DNA from: CBDVBD01 sp965372135
GTDB taxonomy: Bacteria > Electryoneota > RPQS01 > CBDVBD01
DNA: 8,486 nucleotides
Direction: 5' to 3'
Assembly (NCBI GenBank): GCA_965372135.1
Contig: CBDVBD010000144.1
Coordinates: 1 to 8,486, forward strand
Every line of letters begins with the position of its first letter. The stretch's first letter is position 1. Under the pieces are notes generated by a model, which worked only from the letters and a program-made list of their open reading frames with translations, searched no databases and was not told the origin of the DNA. This document shows, one piece after another, positions 1 through 6,189 of the stretch. The translations under genes were made by a program, and so were the position numbers.

Positions 1-256
1 GAATCCATTCAATGCAATGGCGGTGATTAAGTATGAGGTGCCGGTTCAGGGTATTGTACGAGTTGGGGTGTATGATGTGTTGGGGAGGAAAGTGGCGACT
101 TTGGTGGATGGGCAGGTGGGAGCAGGATCACATCAGGTAACATGGGATGCAGGGGAGCTGCCCTCCGGTATCTATTTTGTGCAGATGTCCGCAAGGATCC
201 CTATGGGGACGGCGGGAGATTTCCGGCAGGTAAGGAAGGTGGTTTTACTCAAATAA
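1..256 (+). CDS. C-terminal fragment of a T9SS cargo protein (type A sorting domain), 5' truncated
   Basis: The reading frame is open from the left edge (first full codon at 2) to a TAA at 254-256, so only about the last 84 residues are visible. They begin with NPFNAMAV and continue with the VGVYDVLGRK core, a WDAGE strand, PSGIYFVQM and a basic end, QVRKVVLLK. That is the pattern of the type A C-terminal sorting domain which directs Sec-exported proteins through the type IX system across the outer membrane. The ATG at 17 is internal to this domain and is not a start. The function of the missing N-terminal part is unknown. The tail is close to the tail of the next gene: 71 of 84 residues match by my alignment, including an unusual PMGTAGDF insertion before the last strand. 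The next gene starts 87 nt downstream. Confidence 0.88.
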   Translation, partial: NPFNAMAVIKYEVPVQGIVRVGVYDVLGRKVATLVDGQVGAGSHQVTWDAGELPSGIYFVQMSARIPMGTAGDFRQVRKVVLLK

Positions 257-343
257 GTTAGCAAGCGGTAACATCCATCCGACGGTTCGAGAGATTGTAG
301 ATAATAGAGAAACTATTATGAGTTATTATTCATAGAGGGTATC
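257..343. other. Short intergenic gap, no clear signal
   Basis: 87 nt between two cargo genes. I see a 5-bp inverted repeat (AATAG/CTATT, 303-317) and AT-rich sequence. There is no -35/-10 pair with acceptable spacing, no hairpin followed by a T-tract, and no RNA gene. Confidence 0.5.
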
Positions 344-1789
344 ATGAGACAGTCAGTGTTGATAGCGGTTTTGGTGGTGGTTAGTGTGGTTTGGGCGCAA
401 CCTAATCCGGATACGTTATGGACCAGGATGTATGGGGGAGATGATGTGGATATGGCGGCTTGCATCCAACAGACTTCAGATAGCGGTTATATTATAGCAG
501 GAAGATACAGCTTTGGAAACAACAATGACTGTTACTTGGTAAAAACAGATCAGTTCGGAAATGTAATGTGGACGCAAAGTTTCGGAGAAGGGGGAACTGA
601 TAAAGCAAATTCAGTGCAGCAAACTTCTGACGGAGGTTACATTGTTGCCTGTGAAAAAAGCTGGAATTATTGGTTAGTGAAAGTTGACCGGAATGGTGAC
701 ACATTGTGGTCAAGAACGGGTCCCGAAGGGTTCGCTTATGATGTACAGTTAGACCATGATGGCGGATACGTTGTGTTGGGTTCTACCAATGAGTTTGGTG
801 CGCTGAATGACGATTTTATGCTAACTAAATATAATGCAAGTGACAGTCTTCTGTGGCGGCAAATATATAATAATCCGGGTATTGATTGGGGTTTGGCAGT
901 AAGTCCAACCATGGATGACGGCTATATAATGGTGGGTCGTCACTTCGATATGGACCCCAATGAATCAAACGGATATGTGGTGAAAACCGATAGTATTGGT
1001 AATATTTTATGGGATTATACGTTTGGAGTTGTGGGATATGGCTCGGCTAGTGGAGTTGTGGAAACATTGGAGGGAGATTACGTCGTTGCAGGAACGATGA
1101 CAACAAGTGGAGTAAATAGCACCCAATCTATTATAATAAAGTTAGGAGCGGCAGGGGATACTATATGGGTTAGAACATTGAATGCTTTAGGAATTAATCA
1201 CGCCTATGATGTGCGATTGACTTCGGATGGGGGATACATAGTAACGGGTATGGTAAGTCCCCTTGCTACTGTAAATCTTGCTTACCTTTTATTTAAAATG
1301 AACAGTGATGGAGATACTCTTTGGACGCGTGTCTATAACGCACACGGATTAGCCTACGCAACATCAGGATTACAAACGACTGATGACGGGTATGTAATCG
1401 CTGGATATGCTTCTGTGCCTCACAGATATATTGATATGTATGTAGTAAAAACGGGTCCGGAGGGTGGATCAGCAGTACCGTTAGGTGCCAATATGGGAGT
1501 TCCAGGGAATTATGTGATGCATCCGGTATATCCCAATCCGTTTAATGCGATGGCGGTGGTTAAGTATGAAATGCCAATAACGGGAGCGGTACGAGTTGGT
1601 GTGTATGATGTGTTGGGGAGGAAGGTGGCGACACTTATGGATGGGCAAATGGGAACGGGATCACATCAGGTGGTGTGGGATGCGGGGGAGATGCCGTCGG
1701 GATTGTATTTTGTTCAGATGTCCGCAAGGACCCCTATGGGGACGGCGGGGGATTTCCAGCAGGTGAGGAAAGTGGTGCTTTTGAAGTGA
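344..1789 (+). CDS. Secreted seven-repeat beta-propeller-like protein with T9SS sorting domain
   Basis: 481 residues, ending in TGA. The ATG at 344 is preceded by a purine-rich GAGGGT that can serve as ribosome binding site. Residues 1-18 form a signal peptide (Arg, then a Leu/Val-rich core, cleavage likely after VWA). Residues 24 to about 370 hold seven degenerate repeats of about 46-52 residues. Each has the pattern W-x-x-x-(Y/F), then a Q-T-S-D-G-G-Y-I-V-A-G-like strand, then Y-L-V-K-T-D-x-x-G-(D/N)-x-(L/I/M). Seven such units suggest one closed seven-bladed propeller; this is inferred from pattern, not from a structure. Residues 396-481 are a type A sorting domain (YPNPFN, VYDVLGRK, PSGLYFVQM). 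Predicted location is the cell surface or secreted; ligand or activity is unknown. No convincing promoter is visible in the 87 nt upstream, so it may be transcribed with the preceding cargo gene. Confidence 0.88.
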   Translation: MRQSVLIAVLVVVSVVWAQPNPDTLWTRMYGGDDVDMAACIQQTSDSGYIIAGRYSFGNNNDCYLVKTDQFGNVMWTQSFGEGGTDKANSVQQTSDGGYIVACEKSWNYWLVKVDRNGDTLWSRTGPEGFAYDVQLDHDGGYVVLGSTNEFGALNDDFMLTKYNASDSLLWRQIYNNPGIDWGLAVSPTMDDGYIMVGRHFDMDPNESNGYVVKTDSIGNILWDYTFGVVGYGSASGVVETLEGDYVVAGTMTTSGVNSTQSIIIKLGAAGDTIWVRTLNALGINHAYDVRLTSDGGYIVTGMVSPLATVNLAYLLFKMNSDGDTLWTRVYNAHGLAYATSGLQTTDDGYVIAGYASVPHRYIDMYVVKTGPEGGSAVPLGANMGVPGNYVMHPVYPNPFNAMAVVKYEMPITGAVRVGVYDVLGRKVATLMDGQMGTGSHQVVWDAGEMPSGLYFVQMSARTPMGTAGDFQQVRKVVLLK

Positions 1790-1818
1790 GCAAGGGATCA
1801 AGTGTGAAAGTGAGCAAG
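1784..1818 (+). repeat. 11-bp direct repeat overlapping the stop codon
   Basis: AAGTGAGCAAG occurs at 1784-1794, where its TGA is the stop codon of the preceding gene, and again exactly at 1808-1818. A similar GCAAG-rich low-complexity stretch follows the stop codon of the gene ending at 6014. Confidence 0.6.
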
Positions 1819-1831
1819 AAAGAGATTGCCA

Positions 1832-1847
1832 TCCGCCAGCTGGCGGA
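1832..1847. repeat. 16-bp perfect palindrome (REP-like)
   Basis: TCCGCCAGCTGGCGGA is its own reverse complement. It is GC-rich in an otherwise more AT-rich gap and lies 43 nt after a stop codon. Possible roles are a REP-type extragenic palindrome, part of a 3' mRNA structure, or a protein-binding site. Only one copy occurs in this window, so its repeat status is inferred. Confidence 0.5.
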
Positions 1848-1858
1848 CTGATCTATTC

Positions 1859-1882
1859 CTGCAGGGTGGGGACACCCTGCAG
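1859..1882 (+). repeat. Hairpin with 10-bp perfect stem
   Basis: CTGCAGGGTG (1859-1868) pairs perfectly with CACCCTGCAG (1873-1882) around a GGGA loop. No T-tract follows, so it is not a classical terminator. It may stabilise the 3' end of the upstream mRNA or be a dispersed palindromic element. Confidence 0.55.
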
Positions 1883-1931
1883 CACACAGAACATACCGTT
1901 TGATTTCAGGGCAAGCCGCGAAGATACCAAG

Positions 1932-1947
1932 GCGCCCTCAAGGGCGC
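1932..1947 (+). repeat. GC-rich hairpin, 6-bp stem with TCAA loop
   Basis: GCGCCC (1932-1937) pairs with GGGCGC (1942-1947) around TCAA. It is the third hairpin in the same gap and lies 15 nt before the terminator stem. Confidence 0.45.
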
Positions 1948-1962
1948 ACTCCATAAATGTAA

Positions 1963-1987
1963 CCTGTCCGAAAGGGCCGGTTTTTTT
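1963..1987 (+). terminator. Rho-independent terminator
   Basis: CCTGTCC (1963-1969) pairs with GGGCCGG (1974-1980) around a GAAA tetraloop, with one T-C mismatch and one G-T wobble, followed at once by seven Ts (1981-1987). It lies 174 nt after the stop of the upstream cargo gene. It would end the transcript of that gene, or of any small RNA in the gap, before the gyrB promoter. Confidence 0.7.
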
Positions 1988-2082
1988 GTGTATGAAACAG
2001 GGATGTTTACAAGAGATAAAATATGAATGAAATAAGCGCATGTTTTACACTTGAAAATAGTTGGGATATCACAAAGTTTTCC

Positions 2083-2111
2083 TTGACAAATGTTTGTTTT
2101 TTTACTATATT
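2083..2111 (+). promoter_or_regulatory. Sigma-70-type promoter of gyrB
   Basis: TTGACA (2083-2088) matches the -35 consensus exactly and TATATT (2106-2111) matches the -10 in five of six bases, with a 17-nt spacer that is T-rich. Transcription should start near 2118, giving a gyrB leader of about 130 nt. It is the best promoter in the window. It suits constitutive, possibly supercoiling-sensitive, expression of gyrase; the regulation is inference. Confidence 0.75.
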
Positions 2112-2116
2112 ACTAA

Positions 2117-2133
2117 ATTAGGAGTACTCTAAT
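2117..2133. promoter_or_regulatory. Inverted repeat at the predicted gyrB transcription start
   Basis: ATTA-G-GAGTACTC-TAAT is an interrupted palindrome: an 8-bp core, GAGTACTC, flanked by ATTA and TAAT, with one extra G on the left. It sits directly on the expected +1, a usual place for a repressor site. No regulator is known from the window, so an operator role is only a suggestion. Confidence 0.3.
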
Positions 2134-2249
2134 CTAACTTGCGTTTTATGAAGGATTGGAGTTATAGATTGAAGTATGTCCATTTCTCTGTGTTTTGGAT
2201 GATTAACCGCGTGGATTTTGCACGTATATCATAGGAATCAACTAAACTT

Positions 2250-4166
2250 ATGGCAACGGAAACCTACTCAGCAAAGAAAATTCAGGTTTTAAAGGGGCTG
2301 GAAGCGGTCAGAAAGCGTCCAGCAATGTACATCGGGGACACTTCCACCCGTGGTTTGCACCATTTAATATACGAGGTGATTGACAACTCGATTGATGAGG
2401 CTTTAGCCGGTTTTTGCGATCGAATCGATGTGACGTTAAACGAGGATAGATCGGTGACGGTGTTGGATAACGGTCGCGGGATCCCGGTGGATATGCATGC
2501 CGGAGAGAAGAAATCTGCATTGGAAGTAGTGATGACGGTGCTGCATGCCGGCGGGAAGTTTTCAAAGGATTCGTATAAGGTGTCCGGTGGACTGCACGGG
2601 GTGGGGGTGTCAGTGGTGAATGCGTTGTCGGAATGGTGTACGGTGGAGGTCTATCGCAACGGCAACACCTACCGGCAGTCGTACAAACACGGGATTCCCA
2701 CCACCAAGGTGGAGAAGTTAAGCAAGTCCGTTAGGAAAGATGGTTCGGGAACTCAAACCACGTTCTTTCCTGATCCGGAGGTTTTCAAAAAGACGGAGTT
2801 TCAGTTTTCCACGGTGTGTTCCCGGTGCCGGGAATTGGCATATCTGAATCCCGGGTTAACGGTGAAAGTGGAGGATAAAAACGCCAAAGAGAAAGTGGAA
2901 TTTCATTTCGAGGGGGGGTTAACGGAGTTTGTGGAGTATTTGAATGAACACCGCACCGCGCTGCATAAACCGCTATCGTTTTCCCGGGAACGGGATGGGG
3001 TGCCGGTGGATTGTGCGCTGCAGTACAATGACGGCTACAACGAAAATATGATTACCTATGTCAACAATATCAACACGGTGGAAGGGGGAACGCATCTGGT
3101 GGGGTTTAAGGCGGCATTGACACGATCGCTGAATAGTTATGCGATCAGGAACAAGCTGTATAAAAATGAAAAATTCTCGTTGTCTGGAGATGATTGCCGG
3201 GAAGGGTTGACCGCGGTGATTTCGGTGAAGGTGCAGGATCCGCAATTCGAAGGGCAGACCAAAACCAAGTTGGGGAACAGCGATGTGAAGGGGATCGTGG
3301 AATCGATTGTGGGGGAATGTTTGGGGGAATTGATGGAAGAGACGCCGTCGGTGGCGAAAAAAATTATCGAAAAGTGTACCTTGGCGGCACGAGCACGGCA
3401 GGCGGCGCGGAAGGCTCGGGATTTAACCCGCCGGAAATCAGCATTGGAAAGTGGAACCTTGCCGGGGAAATTGGCGGATTGTTCCATATCCGACCCGGAA
3501 CACTGCGAATTGTATTTGGTGGAGGGTGATTCGGCGGGTGGGTCGGCGAAGATGGGTCGTGACCGGCGGTTTCAGGCGATTTTGCCCCTCAGGGGTAAGA
3601 TTTTAAACGTGGAAAAGGCGCGGCTGGATAAGATTCTGAATAACGAGGAAATCCGCACCATTATCAGTGCAGTGGGAACCGGAATCGGCGGCGAGGACGA
3701 GGATTTCGATATTTCCAAACTGCGGTACGGCAAAATTATCATCATGACCGATGCCGATGTGGACGGGGCTCACATCCGGACGCTGCTGCTGACGTTTTTC
3801 TTCCGCTATATGAAACCGTTGATTGCGCAGGGGGCGGTGTTTATCGCCCAGCCGCCGTTGTATTTGTTGAAGAAGGGCAAACAGCAGTATTATGCATACG
3901 ACGAGGACGAACGGGAGCAGGTCATCAAGCGGTTCGGGGGATCGCAGGGGGTCAACATCCAGCGGTACAAGGGATTGGGCGAGATGAATCCGGATCAGTT
4001 GTGGATGACGACCATGGACCCGGAAAAGCGAAATTTGATCCAGGTGACGTTGGAGGATGCGGCGGAAGCGGACCGGGTGTTTACGATGTTGATGGGGGAT
4101 GCGGTGGAGCCGCGCCGGAATTTCATCGAGCAGCATGCGCGGTACGTGCGGAATTTAGACGTGTAA
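2250..4166 (+). CDS. gyrB: DNA gyrase subunit B
   Basis: 638 residues, complete. GyrB is the ATPase half of the A2B2 type II topoisomerase that introduces negative supercoils in the cytoplasm. The GHKL ATPase domain (about 1-220) carries E42 (in YEVIDNSIDEA), N46, D73 (in LDNGRGIPV), the ATP-lid GGLHGVG (113-119) and R136, at the same numbers as in E. coli. The transducer (about 225-390) has the ATP-contacting QTK loop with K338. The TOPRIM domain has EGDSAGGSA (E425), PLRGK (446-450) and DADVDG (D501, D503, D505), which bind catalytic Mg2+. QRYKGLGEMNP (from Q571) and an NLDV end complete the C-terminal part. The length fits the class lacking the large insertion of enterobacterial GyrB. MNPDQLW favours GyrB over ParE, though a ParE role cannot be fully excluded without seeing gyrA/parC. 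The start has a weak AGGA 13 nt upstream (2233-2236) but matches the family N-terminus. recF and dnaN are not adjacent. Confidence 0.97.
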   Translation: MATETYSAKKIQVLKGLEAVRKRPAMYIGDTSTRGLHHLIYEVIDNSIDEALAGFCDRIDVTLNEDRSVTVLDNGRGIPVDMHAGEKKSALEVVMTVLHAGGKFSKDSYKVSGGLHGVGVSVVNALSEWCTVEVYRNGNTYRQSYKHGIPTTKVEKLSKSVRKDGSGTQTTFFPDPEVFKKTEFQFSTVCSRCRELAYLNPGLTVKVEDKNAKEKVEFHFEGGLTEFVEYLNEHRTALHKPLSFSRERDGVPVDCALQYNDGYNENMITYVNNINTVEGGTHLVGFKAALTRSLNSYAIRNKLYKNEKFSLSGDDCREGLTAVISVKVQDPQFEGQTKTKLGNSDVKGIVESIVGECLGELMEETPSVAKKIIEKCTLAARARQAARKARDLTRRKSALESGTLPGKLADCSISDPEHCELYLVEGDSAGGSAKMGRDRRFQAILPLRGKILNVEKARLDKILNNEEIRTIISAVGTGIGGEDEDFDISKLRYGKIIIMTDADVDGAHIRTLLLTFFFRYMKPLIAQGAVFIAQPPLYLLKKGKQQYYAYDEDEREQVIKRFGGSQGVNIQRYKGLGEMNPDQLWMTTMDPEKRNLIQVTLEDAAEADRVFTMLMGDAVEPRRNFIEQHARYVRNLDV

Positions 4167-4168
4167 GA

Positions 4169-4195
4169 CCCTAATCTGATATCTTCCACTTAGGG
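4169..4195 (+). repeat. Weak hairpin after gyrB, not a terminator
   Basis: CCCTAA (4169-4174) pairs with TTAGGG (4190-4195) around a 15-nt loop, with no T-tract after it. Read-through from gyrB into the gene 60 nt downstream is therefore plausible. Confidence 0.35.
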
Positions 4196-4216
4196 GTAAT
4201 CGAGGGTAAAGTTTGT

Positions 4217-4221
4217 GGAGG
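4217..4221 (+). promoter_or_regulatory. Shine-Dalgarno GGAGG deciding the start at 4227
   Basis: GGAGG lies 5 nt before ATG 4227. It overlaps the alternative GTG start (4215), which itself lacks an upstream purine-rich site at proper distance. Confidence 0.7.
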
Positions 4222-4226
4222 TGGTT

Positions 4227-6014
4227 ATGAGGATTTTGAAAGTATGTGCATTAGCGCTGTTAGTGTTGTCTTTGCCAGTGGTCTATGGGCAGCCATACCC
4301 GATCTCGTCATGGCAGAGTGTGTTTGGTGGATCGTCATACGATCGAGCTTATGACATACAGCAGACCATGGACAGTGGTTATATAGTGGTGGGAACAACG
4401 CGTTCATTTGGTGGAGGGGAACAGAACATTTTTATTATTAAAACCGACAGTATTGGGGATAGTCTCTGGACGCGTACTTATGGCGGCGCAGATGTGGATG
4501 CTGCGAATTCCGTGCGGCAGACCCCAGATGGTGGATATATAGTGACAGGATCCTCGATGTCCTTCGGCCCGGGCTACAGCGGCCTCTATTTATTGAAGAT
4601 TAATGAAGTAGGCGACTCGATGTGGACATGCACTTATGGTGGGAATGAATCAGACGGAGGTAAAGTCATTTTGCCGGCATCGAATGGAGGGTACTTAATC
4701 GCCGGTCAGACGCATTCATATGGAGCTGGAGAAATAGATTTTCGTGCCGTGAGGGTCGATAGCATGGGCGATACGCTGTGGACGCGGACTTATGGGGGCG
4801 AGGAAAATGATTATTTAAAAGATGCAAAACAGACGTTTGATGAAGTTGGGTATATTTTCTTTGGTGAAACATGTTCGTTTCGTCCTGGTGTTACTCAATG
4901 GCCCGATTTCTATGCAGTACGAACGAATGCTGACGGCGACACACTGTGGACTCACACCTATGGGGAAACACATTCAGAGTATGCCAAAGCTGTAGCGCAG
5001 ACCCACGATGAGGGGTATATTATGGTTGGGAGTACGGTTACTGCAACCGATGTGGATTTTTACTGTGTCAAAGTTGACTCGAGAGGCATTGAAGAATGGA
5101 CAAGGATTTGGGGTGATGAATATTGCGAGCATATTCAAGATGTTTTACCAACCTCCGATGGGGGATATATGTTGTTAGGCTGTGGAGGATACAACTACGG
5201 CGGGGCGGCTTATATCAGCCTTATTAAGATTGACGATCTTGGCAATGTCCTATGGGAACAACAATACGGTGGGAGGGATAACGATTGGCCTAGCGCTTTA
5301 CAAAGCACGACAGACGGCGGATTTATCATCGCTGGGCGCACATATTCTTTCGGCGCTGGATCAGCCGATGTTTATCTGGTAAAGACAGGCGAAGATGTAT
5401 ATGCACTTCCAAGAATCGTAGTCTCTACGGACACGTTAGAGTTTGGATCAGTGTTGGTAGGGGAACAAGAGGATTTACCTTTGACACTATATAATTTCGG
5501 AGGAGTTCCACTTATCCTGCGTGGTATTTATAGTAGCGATTCAAGCTTTACTACCGATTTTGATCCAGCAGATAGTCTGGTTAATCCTAATGAAAATTTG
5601 CAAGTTAGAGTAATATTCGCACCCGAAGATAGTTTATACTATGATGAGATATTAACTATTGAGAATAATGACACGCTGGTTGAGGTTAGACTATTAGGTT
5701 TAGGGCAACCACCAAGTGCTGATAATACAAGTACCGTTGCAGGCTTACCCAATGACTATTCGCTTTATCCTATGTTTCCCAATCCGTTTAATACCACATC
5801 GACGATACGATATGATGTGCCGGTGCGTGGGGTGGTGGAGGTGGACGTGTATGATGTATTGGGGAGGATGGTGACGACATTGGTGGATGGGGATGTGGAG
5901 GCAGGACGACATAGGGTGATGTGGGATGCGGGAGATATGCCCTCTGGTGTCTATTTCGTGCAGATGTTGGCGGGGGGTTACCAGCAGGTTAGGAAGGTGG
6001 TTCTATTAAAGTAG
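4227..6014 (+). CDS. Secreted seven-repeat beta-propeller-like protein with ASH domain and T9SS sorting domain
   Basis: 595 residues from the ATG at 4227. That start is preferred over the in-frame GTG at 4215 because GGAGG (4217-4221) lies 5 nt before it and the signal peptide then begins MRILK. The signal peptide is about 21 residues (cleavage after VYG). Residues 29 to about 388 hold seven repeats of about 50 residues: W-T-x-T-Y-G-G, then D-G-G-Y-I-V-x-G, then Y-x-(V/I)-K-(T/V)-D-x-x-G-D-x-L. This suits a single seven-bladed propeller. Residues about 395-494 resemble an ASH/choice-of-anchor-D immunoglobulin-like domain (LEFGSVLVGEQEDLPLTL, VIFAPED, LLGLG). Residues about 514-595 are a type A sorting domain (FPNPFN, VYDVLGR, SGVYFVQM, QVRKVVLLK). 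It is predicted to be a surface or secreted protein of unknown ligand. No promoter is visible in the 60 nt after gyrB, so it may be read from the gyrB promoter. Confidence 0.88.
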   Translation: MRILKVCALALLVLSLPVVYGQPYPISSWQSVFGGSSYDRAYDIQQTMDSGYIVVGTTRSFGGGEQNIFIIKTDSIGDSLWTRTYGGADVDAANSVRQTPDGGYIVTGSSMSFGPGYSGLYLLKINEVGDSMWTCTYGGNESDGGKVILPASNGGYLIAGQTHSYGAGEIDFRAVRVDSMGDTLWTRTYGGEENDYLKDAKQTFDEVGYIFFGETCSFRPGVTQWPDFYAVRTNADGDTLWTHTYGETHSEYAKAVAQTHDEGYIMVGSTVTATDVDFYCVKVDSRGIEEWTRIWGDEYCEHIQDVLPTSDGGYMLLGCGGYNYGGAAYISLIKIDDLGNVLWEQQYGGRDNDWPSALQSTTDGGFIIAGRTYSFGAGSADVYLVKTGEDVYALPRIVVSTDTLEFGSVLVGEQEDLPLTLYNFGGVPLILRGIYSSDSSFTTDFDPADSLVNPNENLQVRVIFAPEDSLYYDEILTIENNDTLVEVRLLGLGQPPSADNTSTVAGLPNDYSLYPMFPNPFNTTSTIRYDVPVRGVVEVDVYDVLGRMVTTLVDGDVEAGRHRVMWDAGDMPSGVYFVQMLAGGYQQVRKVVLLK

Positions 6015-6042
6015 CAAGTAGCAAGTAACAAGTGGCAAGCGA
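6015..6042 (+). repeat. Four tandem degenerate 7-mers directly after a stop codon
   Basis: CAAGTAG, CAAGTAA, CAAGTGG and CAAGCGA follow each other without gaps, starting on the base after the TAG stop; the last seven bases of the gene (AAAGTAG) fit the same unit. Because the unit is 7 nt long, the successive TAG (6012), TAG (6019) and TAA (6026) fall in three different frames. Confidence 0.6.
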
Positions 6043-6067
6043 ACAAGTTGTGTCGAGTTCAAGGAAC

Positions 6068-6081
6068 CTTGCTATCGCAAG
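6068..6081 (+). repeat. Small hairpin in the gap before the selenoprotein gene
   Basis: CTTGC (6068-6072) pairs with GCAAG (6077-6081) around TATC. An alternative, mutually exclusive pairing is CAAGG/CCTTG (6060-6071). There is no T-tract, so it is not a terminator. No convincing promoter is visible in the rest of the 175-nt gap. Confidence 0.3.
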
Positions 6082-6175
6082 AATGACAATGCAGTATTTA
6101 TGTAAAATAACCGATAAATTAGTAATGAATCTGTCTTGTGAACAAGCTAAAACCATTAACCTAAAACAAACACAT

Positions 6176-6182
6176 GGAGGAG
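6176..6182 (+). promoter_or_regulatory. Strong Shine-Dalgarno for the start at 6190
   Basis: GGAGGAG (6176-6182) lies 7 nt before ATG 6190. This strong site supports 6190 as the real start, upstream of the in-frame TGA. No comparable site precedes the internal ATG at 6394. Confidence 0.8.
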
Positions 6183-6189
6183 AAAACCC

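Larger units (their letters stand above)
1790..2249. other. 460-nt intergenic region: hairpin cluster, terminator, gyrB promoter and leader
   Basis: No credible protein gene is present; the 62-codon minus-strand frame here lies across the hairpins and resembles nothing I recognise. From left to right it holds a 16-bp perfect palindrome, a 10-bp-stem hairpin, a 6-bp-stem hairpin with TCAA loop, an intrinsic terminator, an AT-rich stretch with a strong promoter, and a leader of about 130 nt before gyrB. Confidence 0.75.

Noticed and set aside
270..300. Possible tRNA T-arm (GGTTCGAGA at 284-292)
   Set aside because: There is no complementary CCGTC-like strand after the loop, no acceptor stem and no anticodon arm.
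1853..2041. 62-codon minus-strand frame in the gap before gyrB
   Set aside because: It spans the hairpins and the terminator, has Cys-rich unfamiliar composition and shows no domain. It is best explained as chance.
3194..3529. 111-codon open frame on + inside gyrB, and several long minus-strand frames over gyrB
   Set aside because: They overlap the conserved transducer and TOPRIM coding sequence of gyrB in other frames and show no recognisable domain or ribosome binding site.
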